Shown piece after piece: positions 52,297 through 61,001 of a DNA stretch of 64,000 bases. The stretch lies in the NCBI GenBank assembly GCA_963816155.1, contig CAWFJE010000004.1, positions 62,001-126,000 on the forward strand, read 5' to 3'. Source of the DNA: JAXGXJ01 sp963816155 (GTDB lineage Bacteria > Actinomycetota > Thermoleophilia > RBG-16-64-13). The notes under the pieces were generated by a model. The model searched no databases and was not told the origin of the DNA. It saw nothing but the letters and a program-made list of their open reading frames with translations. The translations under genes were made by a program, and so were the position numbers. Within the stretch, counting starts at the first letter, position 1. The number at the start of each line of letters is the position of its first letter.

Positions 52297-52662
52297 TCAA
52301 AGGGCCTTTCCGTCTTCGCTCAGGCGCGCGGGTGGCGCCGCGCCGCACGCCTCGGCGCACGCCGAGGCGTGCACCTTGTCCCCACGTCCTTTGATCCCCT
52401 CGACGTTGTGGATGTGGACATGCCGTCCGGGCGGGATATCCTCCGTGGCCAAGCCCACAGTCTCCCCGTACTTGATCACAGGGCTACCGGCGCTGATGAT
52501 GCCGAGGGAGAACTTGTGGCCGAAGGGGATGGGGTCGGTCAACCGCAACGAAACCGACGGCGCATCCGGGTGGATGCTCAGCTCTTCGCCGGCATCCAGG
52601 TCCCGCACGGCCGTGGCCACATTGTCCCGCCGGTCGATGACGATGAAGGGCCGCAACGTCAC
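52297..52662 (-). CDS. UxaA-family dehydratase, small SAF-domain part
   Basis: The 121-aa protein is the N-terminal SAF domain of UxaA-type dehydratases encoded by a separate gene, as in SuyA or in split altronate dehydratases. It carries PFGHKFSLGIISAGSPVIKYGE and HVHIHNVEG, typical features with His ligands. The GTG at 52662 is three nt after the stop of the MoaD-like gene, so translation is coupled. The C-terminal ~25 residues (Cys/Ala-rich) are an extra tail. Function depends on the large subunit that follows directly. Confidence 0.85.
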   Translation of the reverse strand: MTLRPFIVIDRRDNVATAVRDLDAGEELSIHPDAPSVSLRLTDPIPFGHKFSLGIISAGSPVIKYGETVGLATEDIPPGRHVHIHNVEGIKGRGDKVHASACAEACGAAPPARLSEDGKAL

Positions 52663-52665
52663 GCC

Positions 52666-52941
52666 TCAACCGCCTGAGGCCAAGACCGCGATGATCAACC
52701 TGTCACTCTCGTTGAGGGGCCGGTCCATCTTCGCCTTGCCCATGCCCTCGCGATTGACGAAGACGTACACCGGCCTGAGTAGTTCTCCGCGCCCGTTGAA
52801 AAGCAACTTCTCCGCGCCGGGGAAGCGACACACCAGATCTGCCAAGGCCTCCCCGACCGTGGCGCCCGCCAGCCGGAGGTCCTCACTGTCACCCATGAGC
52901 CGCTTGAGCTCAGGGTAGAAGACGGCCACGCCGGCACTCAT
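52666..52941 (-). CDS. MoaD/ThiS-like sulfur-carrier protein
   Basis: A 91-aa ubiquitin-like protein ending in Gly-Gly, the feature that is adenylated and thiocarboxylated to carry sulfur in molybdopterin or thiamine synthesis. The core matches MoaD: SEDLRLAGATVGEALADLV, VFVNREGMGKAKMDRPLNESDRLIIAVLASGG. GAGG precedes the ATG. It lies between a molybdenum-dependent hydroxylase and UxaA-type genes, so it probably supplies sulfur for the molybdenum cofactor of this operon's enzyme. Whether it works with a partner MoaE elsewhere is unknown. Confidence 0.85.
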   Translation of the reverse strand: MSAGVAVFYPELKRLMGDSEDLRLAGATVGEALADLVCRFPGAEKLLFNGRGELLRPVYVFVNREGMGKAKMDRPLNESDRLIIAVLASGG

Positions 52942-52969
52942 CGGTCGCCCTCGCCGATCTCGTCGCTCG

Positions 52970-55327
52970 CTAGGCGCAGGCCAGAATGGCCCGCTTGACC
53001 AGCGTGCGGGCGATCTGGATCTTGTAGCTGTTGCTGAGGAGGGCGGCGGCTTCCTCCAGCCCGGCCTCCGCGGCTTGTTGGGCGCTGGTCTCGTCGATAC
53101 GCTGGCCCACCAAGGCTTCTTCGGCCGCGCTCACCCGGAACGGCACGCCGTATACGGAGTTCAAGCAGATACGCGCCGAGGTGACCAGGCCGTCATCGAG
53201 CGCGATCGCGGCCGCACAATTGACCACCGGGAAGTCGATGGACTTGCGCAGGGCGAACTTACTGAAGACCGACTTGGTCCCCGCGGCAGCTTGGGGTACC
53301 TGCACCTCCAAGACCAACTCGCTGTCGCTGAGCACGGTGCTACGGTTGACGCCCACGGCGAAGAAGTCCTCGGCGGACACGGTCCTCTGCGTCGTCTTCA
53401 CCACGGCATCGAGGGCTATCAGTGCAGGGGCCAGGTCGGACGAGTTCACGGCCACGCAGCCGCAATTGAAGCAGCGGTCGGCCTCTGTCCGTACAGCACT
53501 CAGATCGAGAGTCCCAGTCTCCTCGATGTCGAGGCCCTTGACCCGCTCTTCCACCGACAGCTCCGGCGGTCTCACCCGGCAGGACGATTGCAGACAAGAA
53601 CCAGCGAAGCCCTCGCCATAGGCGCACGTCTGGGCCTCTTCCACGGCGGCGGTGCCCATGAGGAAACGGTCGATGCTCCGGGCCGCCGCGCGTCCGGCGT
53701 TGGTAGCCTGGGCCACTGTGGCCGGTCCGGTGACGAAGTCCCCGCCGGCGAACACGCCGTCCCCCAAGGCATAGGTGGGCTCGTCGAGCCGGAGCCTGTT
53801 CCGCTCGTCCACGAACGCAGCCGGGAGGAAGGAGTAGTCGGGCTTCTCCACGATGGCTTTGAGGACCGCGTCGCACTGCATGCCGAACTCAGAACCCTCG
53901 ACCTTGACCGGGCGCGGTCGGCCGCTCGCGTCGAGTTCGCCCAACTCCATACGGCAGCAGGTGAGATCGACAGCGCCGCTCTCTTCGCTGGCTGCCACTG
54001 GGGAGGTCAGGAACTCGAAGCGCACGCCCTCCTCCTCCGCCTTCTCGACCTCGTCGGCCAGCGCGGGCATCTCGTCCCTGGTGCGGCGATAGAAGACCAC
54101 AGGCTGGGCGCCGACGCGCAGGAGAGACCGGGCCACGTCGATGGCCGTGTTGCCGCCCCCGATGACGCCCACGGTCTTGCCCTTCATCTGAGAGAGGTCG
54201 GCGTTGCGGAGCACGTCGGTGCCGGAGAGTAGGCACTCTTCGCCGGATATGCCGGCCTCGGTCTCTTGCCAAGCGCCGGCCGCGACGAAGATGGCGTCGT
54301 AGGTCTTCTGCAACTGTGCGAAACCGGCGCTGTCGATGTCGGTGCCGGTGCGGAACTCCACGCCCTCGCCGGCGAAGGCATTGATCTGGCTGCGCAGGAC
54401 TTCGCGGGGGAGGCGGTAGGGCGGGATGCCGTAGGCCAGAAGGCCGCCGGCCTCGGCCATGCGTTCGAACACGGTCACGTCGTGACCGGCGCGGCGCAGA
54501 TAGTGCGCGGCCGAAAGTCCGGCCGGGCCGGAGCCGATGACCGCGACCTTCTTGGTCGTGGTCCGCGCCGGCGCCGGGTAATACTCGGCGGAGGCCGCGA
54601 GGATCATGTCCCCCATGTGCCTCTCGATCTCCCTGATGGACACCGACTCGTCGAAGTCAGCGCGCGCGCACTCCGTCTGGCAGGTGTGGGGGCATACGCG
54701 TCCTGTGACCGCGGGTACTGGATTGCGCAGAAGGAGCGTGCGCGCGGCGGTGGCCATGTCGCCCTCACGGATGCTCGCGAGGTACGAGGGGATGTCGATG
54801 CTGTTTGGGCAGCCCTCTGCACATCCGGTGAGGGTGTCTTCCACCTTCGCCTGGCCCAGGATGGAGTGGTAGCGGGAATCGCCGGTGAGGGCGTAGCAGA
54901 CGTTGCCGCCCTTGCGTAGGCAGTCGAAGAGGTTGTCGGGGACCCAGTAGTACCAGCAGCGGTTGTTCTGGCAGATGTTCCCGGCCACGGTGCCCATCTC
55001 GCGGATGTGGGGAGAGGCCGTCCGGGCCGCTGCCTGGGCCAGCGCCGGGTACTGCTGTTTAACCAACTCGTCGCTCGCCAGGTCCTCCAGCCGGGTGAGG
55101 GCGCCCACGCGCAGGGACCCGTCTTCCTCCCGGACGTACTCCAGACCGGGGATCTTCTTGATGTTGATGAGTGTCTCCGGGTAGGCGGCGTCGGGCAGGA
55201 TGCAGTCCTTCATCTCACCGAGCAGGTCGGTGCCGCCGGCTATGATGCGCGCCGCGCCCTCCGCGTCCGCAAGGATGGATGCAGCCTCTTCCATGGTCTC
55301 GGCGCTTACGTGTCTGAATGGTTTCAT
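52970..55327 (-). CDS. Hydroxylase FAD subunit with nested GltD-like oxidoreductase
   Basis: This 785-aa protein joins two enzyme parts. Residues 1-157 are the start of a xanthine dehydrogenase/CO dehydrogenase FAD subunit (AGGTDLLGEMK, TVAGNICQNNRCWYYW). A complete glutamate-synthase-small-chain-like module is inserted at about 160-620: a cysteine cluster (C169, C173, C212, C216, C220), the FAD motif GSGPAG (265-270), NAD(P) motif GGGNTAID (390-397) and a second FAD region (522-540). C619, C622 and C624 follow, then the FAD domain resumes (DLAPALIALDA) and ends in a CO_deh_flav_C domain (660-780). AGAGGAG precedes the ATG. I infer direct electron exchange between the molybdenum enzyme and NAD(P)H. 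Confidence 0.88.
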   Translation of the reverse strand: MKPFRHVSAETMEEAASILADAEGAARIIAGGTDLLGEMKDCILPDAAYPETLINIKKIPGLEYVREEDGSLRVGALTRLEDLASDELVKQQYPALAQAAARTASPHIREMGTVAGNICQNNRCWYYWVPDNLFDCLRKGGNVCYALTGDSRYHSILGQAKVEDTLTGCAEGCPNSIDIPSYLASIREGDMATAARTLLLRNPVPAVTGRVCPHTCQTECARADFDESVSIREIERHMGDMILAASAEYYPAPARTTTKKVAVIGSGPAGLSAAHYLRRAGHDVTVFERMAEAGGLLAYGIPPYRLPREVLRSQINAFAGEGVEFRTGTDIDSAGFAQLQKTYDAIFVAAGAWQETEAGISGEECLLSGTDVLRNADLSQMKGKTVGVIGGGNTAIDVARSLLRVGAQPVVFYRRTRDEMPALADEVEKAEEEGVRFEFLTSPVAASEESGAVDLTCCRMELGELDASGRPRPVKVEGSEFGMQCDAVLKAIVEKPDYSFLPAAFVDERNRLRLDEPTYALGDGVFAGGDFVTGPATVAQATNAGRAAARSIDRFLMGTAAVEEAQTCAYGEGFAGSCLQSSCRVRPPELSVEERVKGLDIEETGTLDLSAVRTEADRCFNCGCVAVNSSDLAPALIALDAVVKTTQRTVSAEDFFAVGVNRSTVLSDSELVLEVQVPQAAAGTKSVFSKFALRKSIDFPVVNCAAAIALDDGLVTSARICLNSVYGVPFRVSAAEEALVGQRIDETSAQQAAEAGLEEAAALLSNSYKIQIARTLVKRAILACA

Positions 55328-55361
55328 TTTGAGTAGTCTCCTCTTCGGACCTGGGCTGTCA

Positions 55362-57833
55362 TCACGCCTTGCCGAGTGCCTTGAGCACTCGGTCGGGTGT
55401 CATGGGGAAGCCTTCCACCCACACGCCCAAAGCGTTCTGTACGGCCGGGCCTATGAGTGCCGGCAGCACGGTGGCCACGTCTTCACCGATGCCCACGGAG
55501 CCGTAGGGGCCGTAGCCCATGCCGGTCTCCACCATGATGGTCTCGATGTCGCCGTAGTCCATCATCGTGGGGATCTTGTAGTTGAGCAGGTTCCCGTTCA
55601 GCATGATGCCGGTGCGCTCGTCGTAGACCACCTCTTCTGTCATGCCCCGGCCGATGCCCATGATGGCGCCGCCGTAGGCCTGACCTTCGCAGCCGTCCCA
55701 GTTGATGACCTTACCCACGTCGTTGACGGTGACGACCTTGACGATGTCGATCGCGCCCGTCTCCGCATCCACCTCCACCTCCATGAAGTGGGCTTGGCGG
55801 CAGTACTTGAGCCGTACGCCCAGGTAGCATCCCCGCTGGATCTGCCAGCCGTGATCGAACATGGGCGGGGTGCCGCGGTAGGGGTAAGAGATCCCCTCCT
55901 TGCCCACCAGGAGCGGCTCGCCGACGGTGGAGGTGATCGGTCCTTGTGCGCCGCTCGGTCCGATGAAGTCGGCGATGGTCATGCTGTTCTCGGGGTTTGC
56001 CTTTTCGAAGATGACGCCGTCCTTGACGTCCAGGGCCTCCGGTTCCAGATCGGGGAAGGCCGGCGGGAAGCTGGTGAGTTGCGTGACCGCACGGGGAGCG
56101 ACCGCCGTCTCCAGGAGCTTCTGTTTGAGGACGCGGGCAGCGTTGCGGACCGCCCAGCCGTTGATCGAGAGGTTGGTGGATGTGTCCGGGGTCATGGTGT
56201 AGAAGCCGGCGTCGTCTTGGTGCTTGAAGCGCACCGACTCGATGGGGACTCCCAACTCGTCGGCCGCGATCTGGCAGTAGGCGGTCTCCGCGTTCACGCC
56301 CACATCGGCTCGGCAGCCGAATATGGTGACGCTGGCGTCGTTGCGCTCGAACATGATGGCGACCTCACCCGAGCCGGCTGAGTCGTCCCATTCGTGGGTC
56401 CAGGTGAAGCCCAGCCCATGCATCCTGCCGTTGGGAAGTCGCAGGGCGCCGGGCGCGTGCCGCTTCGCGTCCCAACCGATAGCGGCCTTGCCCAGTTCCA
56501 CGCATTCCTTGAGACTGTCCCTGACCGCGAAGCCCTGCTCGGCCTTCCGTTCGTCCAGCCACGCCGTGTCGTGCCCTTCGGCGCCGTCGTTGAGAAGGGC
56601 GATCTCCACCGGGTCCATGCCCAGCTCGTCGGCCACGTGGTTGCACACCAGGTTGACGGTGTAGCAGTTGATGTTCATCTCGCAGCGAGTGGGGACGGTG
56701 TGGCCCTTGTTGACCCACGCCGCCTCAGTCCGACCTTGGATGTGGGGGATCCTGGTGTTCTCGATGAGGTGAGCGACGATGCCGAAGGTGGGCATGTCCT
56801 GGTTGAGCGTCACGCCGCGCATGGAGACGGCCGTAATCGTGCCGTCCAGCTTGAAGCCTGCTTTGATATAGAAGACACCGGCATCCATGTTGCCGCCGTA
56901 GAAGTCCTCCCGGCGGTTGAACGCCCACTTGACGGGTCGGCCGGTCCGCTTCGAAGCCAGTGCGGCCAGGTACGTGCCGGCCAGGTTCCAGGCCATCTGA
57001 CTCCAGCCGCCGAAACTGGCGCCCTGGTAGGGGCAATGCAGATCGATCTTGCTCATGGGCATGCCGCCGAACCAGGTGGAGATGGCGCGCTTGGCGATGT
57101 GCGGGCGCTGCTGCTTCACCCACACCTCGGCGAAGTCGCCGTTCCACCGCCACACGCCGCAAGGGCGCTCGGGCCCCACCCAGGTGTTGAGACCGAAGGT
57201 CCACTTGAAATCGATGGTCTTGTCGGCCTCCGCGAAACCTTTCTCAACGTCACCGAGGCCCTCGTTGTGCACCATCCACAAGTTGGAGTCGGGGAATTCC
57301 TCGGGGTTGGTGAGGGGAGTCCCCGGCTCGATGGCCTTCTCCACGTCGAGTATGAAGGGACGTTGCTCCCACTCCACCTTGATCTTCCTGAGCGCGTTCT
57401 CGGCGATCTCCTCAGAGTCGGCGACGACGAAGGCACCGCATTCCTCCCCCTGGAAGTGCGCGATGCCGGGAAGCGCCTGGACGGCGTTCAGTTCGTGGCC
57501 GCTGACGGCCACGCCTTCAGCCAGTTCCGGGTCGTCGTAGCGGAGCACGCAGCGCACACCCGGCATCGCTTCCGCCTCCGAGGTGTCCATGGCCACGATC
57601 CTGGCATGGGGGTAAGGCGAGGTGAGAAACCGCGCGAAGAGCATGCCCGGCAGTTGTACGTCGAGCGTGTATATGGCGGCCCCGGTGGCCTTTTCGATGC
57701 CGTCGCTACGGAGAACACCGCGTCTGCCGACGACCTTGTACTCGTCCAGGGGATACGGGTCGGCGACCTTGTTGTCGAAGGCCTCCAGCATCCGTTGCCG
57801 TTGATCGATCTTCTGGGGCTGATCATTGCTCAC
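55362..57833 (-). CDS. Molybdenum hydroxylase catalytic (large) subunit
   Basis: This is the molybdopterin subunit of a xanthine dehydrogenase-family enzyme, which hydroxylates or dehydroxylates aromatic or heterocyclic carbon. At 823 aa it has an N-terminal aldehyde-oxidase hammerhead domain (VVGRRGVLRSDGIEKATGAA) and the molybdenum-binding body. QGASFGGWSQM replaces the more usual GGGFGGKE loop, and GIGED near the end supplies the catalytic Glu (the usual GxGE). These differences place it away from xanthine dehydrogenase proper. GTG at 57833, behind GGGGAGG, overlaps the Fe-S subunit's stop by 11 nt. The substrate is unknown. Confidence 0.9.
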   Translation of the reverse strand: MSNDQPQKIDQRQRMLEAFDNKVADPYPLDEYKVVGRRGVLRSDGIEKATGAAIYTLDVQLPGMLFARFLTSPYPHARIVAMDTSEAEAMPGVRCVLRYDDPELAEGVAVSGHELNAVQALPGIAHFQGEECGAFVVADSEEIAENALRKIKVEWEQRPFILDVEKAIEPGTPLTNPEEFPDSNLWMVHNEGLGDVEKGFAEADKTIDFKWTFGLNTWVGPERPCGVWRWNGDFAEVWVKQQRPHIAKRAISTWFGGMPMSKIDLHCPYQGASFGGWSQMAWNLAGTYLAALASKRTGRPVKWAFNRREDFYGGNMDAGVFYIKAGFKLDGTITAVSMRGVTLNQDMPTFGIVAHLIENTRIPHIQGRTEAAWVNKGHTVPTRCEMNINCYTVNLVCNHVADELGMDPVEIALLNDGAEGHDTAWLDERKAEQGFAVRDSLKECVELGKAAIGWDAKRHAPGALRLPNGRMHGLGFTWTHEWDDSAGSGEVAIMFERNDASVTIFGCRADVGVNAETAYCQIAADELGVPIESVRFKHQDDAGFYTMTPDTSTNLSINGWAVRNAARVLKQKLLETAVAPRAVTQLTSFPPAFPDLEPEALDVKDGVIFEKANPENSMTIADFIGPSGAQGPITSTVGEPLLVGKEGISYPYRGTPPMFDHGWQIQRGCYLGVRLKYCRQAHFMEVEVDAETGAIDIVKVVTVNDVGKVINWDGCEGQAYGGAIMGIGRGMTEEVVYDERTGIMLNGNLLNYKIPTMMDYGDIETIMVETGMGYGPYGSVGIGEDVATVLPALIGPAVQNALGVWVEGFPMTPDRVLKALGKA

Positions 57834-58335
57834 GGCCGGTACCTCCCCGCAAGACGGCAGCCGCTTCCTGGATGGCCTTGATGTGCGCGGGGTAGGTGCC
57901 GCAGCGGCAGATGTTCCCGACCATGGCCTCCTTGATCTCTTCCACGGTAGGGTCAGGGTTGCGATCGAGGAGGGCCTTGGCGGTGACCACGAAGCCCGGC
58001 GTGCAGAACCCGCACTGCATGGCGCTGTACTTCACGTAGGCGTCTATGAGGGGGTGATCGGCCTGAGCGATGCCCTCAACGGTCTCGACGGTCCTGCCGT
58101 CGCACTCTATGGCCAGCATCATGCAGGAGAGCACCGCGCGGCCGTCCATGATGACGCTGCACGCTCCACAGGCGCCCTCCGCGCAGAACTCCTTGGTCCC
58201 GAACAGGCCCAACTTCTCGTGCAGTACGTACTGCAGCGTCCACTGAGGGTGTACCAGTATCTCGTGGGTCTCCCCGTTCACCACTAGCGTGATGATGTCC
58301 TGCGAGACTGCCCTTGCTTGCTCTACTGCCGACAT
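57823..58335 (-). CDS. Molybdenum hydroxylase [2Fe-2S] small subunit
   Basis: The 170-aa protein is the small iron-sulfur subunit. The plant-ferredoxin-like cluster is Cys51, Cys56, Cys59 and Cys71 and the second cluster Cys108, Cys111, Cys143 and Cys145, in the standard order. It passes electrons from the molybdenum site to the FAD subunit. AAAGGG is upstream of the ATG. It is the first gene of the operon, with the order small, large, FAD-fusion, which differs from coxMSL or xdhABC orders. It overlaps the large subunit by 11 nt. Confidence 0.95.
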   Translation of the reverse strand: MSAVEQARAVSQDIITLVVNGETHEILVHPQWTLQYVLHEKLGLFGTKEFCAEGACGACSVIMDGRAVLSCMMLAIECDGRTVETVEGIAQADHPLIDAYVKYSAMQCGFCTPGFVVTAKALLDRNPDPTVEEIKEAMVGNICRCGTYPAHIKAIQEAAAVLRGGTGREQ

Positions 58336-58628
58336 ACTCGACCATCCCTTTTCCAGACTGACCTACGGCGCCGGAAACGGCGCATCCATGATATGTACAG
58401 AGTCTCTGCTCAAGATCCAAGATACTATCATCGGTGGGCGAATCAGGCCCGCAGAGCCCGTACCGGCTCGCGCGAAAGACGCCTGAACGCCCTCGGTCGG
58501 TTTGCTTTCCGTCTAACAGGTAGCATAATATGGGCCGGCGAGGGCGGCCGACACCGGGCGGGTATTCTGTCTTGTCCGTCTTCGCATTTCACATGGCCGG
58601 CAATGTTATGTGGGGAGTGCAGGAGTAC
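58336..58628. other. Divergent promoter region, 293 bp
   Basis: I see no gene. The region must hold promoters for the hydroxylase operon (left) and the radical SAM gene (right); a TACTAT at about 58423 and TAGCAT near 58521 are candidates. No riboswitch fold could be established by eye. Confidence 0.4.
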
Positions 58629-60111
58629 ATGAGTAGGACCGAAGATCTGTACGGAGCGGTCCAGCGCCGCATCATCAATCAGATGCTGCGCCTATCCACC
58701 AGCAAGGACAAGGCCAATATCCTGCGTCTCTTCCGACTCGCCCAAGTGATCATGCCTGAACCGCACAGGTCGAACTTGAAGGTGCTGCGTGAGGGTATCC
58801 AGGATGATCATCCGGCGCTCCTTATGCTTCGCCACGTGGCCACAAGCCTCAGCCCCAAGTGCCGCGACCGCGTTATCGACGCGTTCGTCATCAACACCCT
58901 CCTCCGCGGGACTGGCGAAGCGCCGCGCCATCACCGAGAAGAGTGGGCTCATCGCGCCCACCACGGTTCTCTTCAGCCCCACCATGCGCTGCAACCTCAC
59001 CTGCGAAGGCTGCTACGCCGCGGAATATGCTCCCGAGCAAGACATGGAGCGCGCCCTCTTGCAGAAGATCGTCACGCAGGGTAACGAGATGGGTATCCAC
59101 CTGTTCACCGTTCTCGGCGGCGAGCCGTTCCTGTATCGGGAACTCCTCGATTTTGCGCGGGCCAATCGCGACTCCTACTTCCTCGTGTTTTCGAACGGCA
59201 CTCTTCTCGACCAGGAGAAGATCGCGGAACTGGCCGAGATCGGGAATATCGCTCCCATGTTGAGCGTGGAAGGGTCGCAGGCACTCACTGATGAGCGGCG
59301 AGGTCCTGGCACCTATGAGCGGGTCATGCGGGTGATGGATGATTTGGGGCGGGCCGGAGTACCCTTCGGCTTCTCGGCTACCGTCACCCGCCGTAACTGG
59401 GATGCCCTCATCAGCGACGAGTTCGTCGACCCGCTGGTGGCCAAGGGCGCCATGGTCGGTTGGCATTTCCTGTACATGCCGGTGGGACGTGAGCCCAACG
59501 TGGAGCTGATGCCCACGCCGCTGGAGCGTGACGAGTTTCGTAAGGGCATCTTGAGGCTACGGCAGACCAAGGCGTACTTCCCCATCGACTTCTGGGGCGA
59601 CGCTCCCTACGTCGGAGGGTGCATAGCCGGACGGCACTATATGCACATCAACAGCGAGGGCTGGGTGGAGCCGTGCATCTTCACCCATTTCGCCACCGAC
59701 AACATCAAAGACAAGAGCCTTCTCGAGGTCTTCAATTCGCGCTTCTTCCGGGAACTGCGTCGGCGCCAGCCCTTCAACCACAACCTGCTCATGCCCTGCA
59801 TGTGGCTGGACAATCCCGAGTGCTCGCGCGAGATCATCTCGGCGTGCGGCGCCCAGCCCACCCACGAAGGAGCCGACGTCATGCTCACGGAGTTGCGGGG
59901 CGAGCTCGACGCCTATTCCCAGGAGGCGGAGCGCGTCTTGGGCCCAACGTGGAACTGCATACAAGGTGATTTCAGAGTGCGCCCCCCGGATCCCCCCTTC
60001 GAAGGGGAGGGTGAGCTCATCGAGGTGCCGTCCGACGACGATGCCACCGGCATCGCGCTGGACGACCCAGCTGAGAGCGAGCTGGTAGAGACGGGGCCGC
60101 GGGCGACCTAG
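58629..60111 (+). CDS. Radical SAM protein with SPASM-like end, broken by a one-base frameshift
   Basis: Two overlapping frames form one gene. The ATG at 58629 starts MSRTEDLYGAVQRRIINQML after AGGAG; about 95 residues later this frame reads into Arg/His-rich text near 58911. In the next frame LAKRRAITEKSGLIAPTTVLFSPTMRCNLTCEGCYAAEY continues with CX3CX2C, and then LGGEPFLYRE and other radical SAM features. Near the end, cysteines in GGCIAG, VEPCIF and LMPCMW resemble a SPASM/twitch auxiliary Fe-S domain. The extra base is within 58905-58911. Function is unknown: related enzymes modify peptides or cofactors. It is divergent from the hydroxylase operon. Confidence 0.85.
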
Positions 60112-60113
60112 TC

Positions 60114-60273
60114 AGGCTGCTGAACAGCGAAGCCTTGGCCGCCTGGGCGCACCTTCCGGGGCGATACTTCGTCGTCCGCCCTCGCAAATAGCGCTGCTAT
60201 TCGCGCTTCCTGCCTCCTTGCCTCGCCCGCGGCCGGCGCACTCATGCGGCGAAGCGTCATTGTTCAGCAGCCT
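60114..60273. mobile_element. MITE-like element with 13-bp perfect terminal inverted repeats
   Basis: The ends AGGCTGCTGAACA (60114-60126) and TGTTCAGCAGCCT (60261-60273) are exact inverted copies, enclosing 134 bp with an inner near-palindrome around GCAAATAGC/GCTATTCGC. It starts two bases after the radical SAM stop codon and lies between convergent genes. No ORF or target-site duplication is evident. It could be a non-autonomous transposon or an intergenic repeat that acts as a bidirectional terminator. Confidence 0.6.
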
Positions 60274-60303
60274 CCGAGCAGGCTGCCTCATCCCACTCTG
60301 AAG

Positions 60304-60981
60304 TCAGTCGAGCACGCGTCCGTCCAGCATGTGGATGACGTTTCCGCACGCTTCTGCCACACCGGGGTCGTGGGTGACCAGGACGAAGGTCGTGCCCGTG
60401 GTCTGATTGATGGTCCGCATCATGCCCACGATCTCATCGGAACTGGCCGAATCGAGGTTGCCCGTGGGTTCGTCTCCGAAGATGACTTTGGGCTTGTTCA
60501 CGAGAGCCCGGGCCACGGCCACGCGTTGTTGCTGCCCACCCGACAGCTCGGTGGGCCGATGGGCCTGTCTGTCGGCCAGGTTGACCCGGGTCAGAGCCTC
60601 CGCCGCCGCCTCGCGGGCCTCGCGCCTGCCCTTGCCGGCATACTGAGCCGCGAGAGACACATTCTCAAGCGCTGTGAGGCTTGGCACCAGATTGAACGTC
60701 TGGAAGATGAAACCCACCTCCTCGCGTCGCAGACGAGTGAGGTCGCGTCCATTCAGTCCGTCGACCCGCCGCCCGTCCAACCACACCTCTCCCTGGTCGA
60801 GCGAGTCCAGACAGCCCAGGATGTGAAGGAGAGTGGACTTCCCCGATCCGGACGGACCCATGATGCCCACCATGTCGCCCTCGGCGATCTCGAGAGAGGC
60901 TCCCTGCAGGGCGTCGACGTAGTTCTCTTTGCTCATGACGTAACGCTTGTGTATGTCAGTGCCTTTGATGACGGCGGGCAT
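60304..60981 (-). CDS. ABC transporter ATPase, MacB/LolD-type
   Basis: The 225-aa protein has Walker A GPSGSGKST, the LolD/MacB-type signature LSGGQQQRVAVARAL, Walker B VIFGDEPTGNLDS and H-loop VTHD. This subfamily is paired with FtsX-like permeases, and the adjacent gene is one. The ATG at 60981 has AAGGAG 6 nt upstream; an ATG eight codons upstream is not preceded by a site. It is the second gene of the pair, 20 nt after the permease stop. No membrane-fusion protein is present, so this is the simpler Gram-positive type. Confidence 0.93.
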   Translation of the reverse strand: MPAVIKGTDIHKRYVMSKENYVDALQGASLEIAEGDMVGIMGPSGSGKSTLLHILGCLDSLDQGEVWLDGRRVDGLNGRDLTRLRREEVGFIFQTFNLVPSLTALENVSLAAQYAGKGRREAREAAAEALTRVNLADRQAHRPTELSGGQQQRVAVARALVNKPKVIFGDEPTGNLDSASSDEIVGMMRTINQTTGTTFVLVTHDPGVAEACGNVIHMLDGRVLD

Positions 60982-61001
60982 CGTCAACTCCTTCTCTCTC
61001 A

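Noticed and set aside
56394..57881. 495-codon plus-strand frame opposite the molybdenum subunit
   Set aside because: It is a His/Val/Asp-rich antisense shadow of a well-supported gene.
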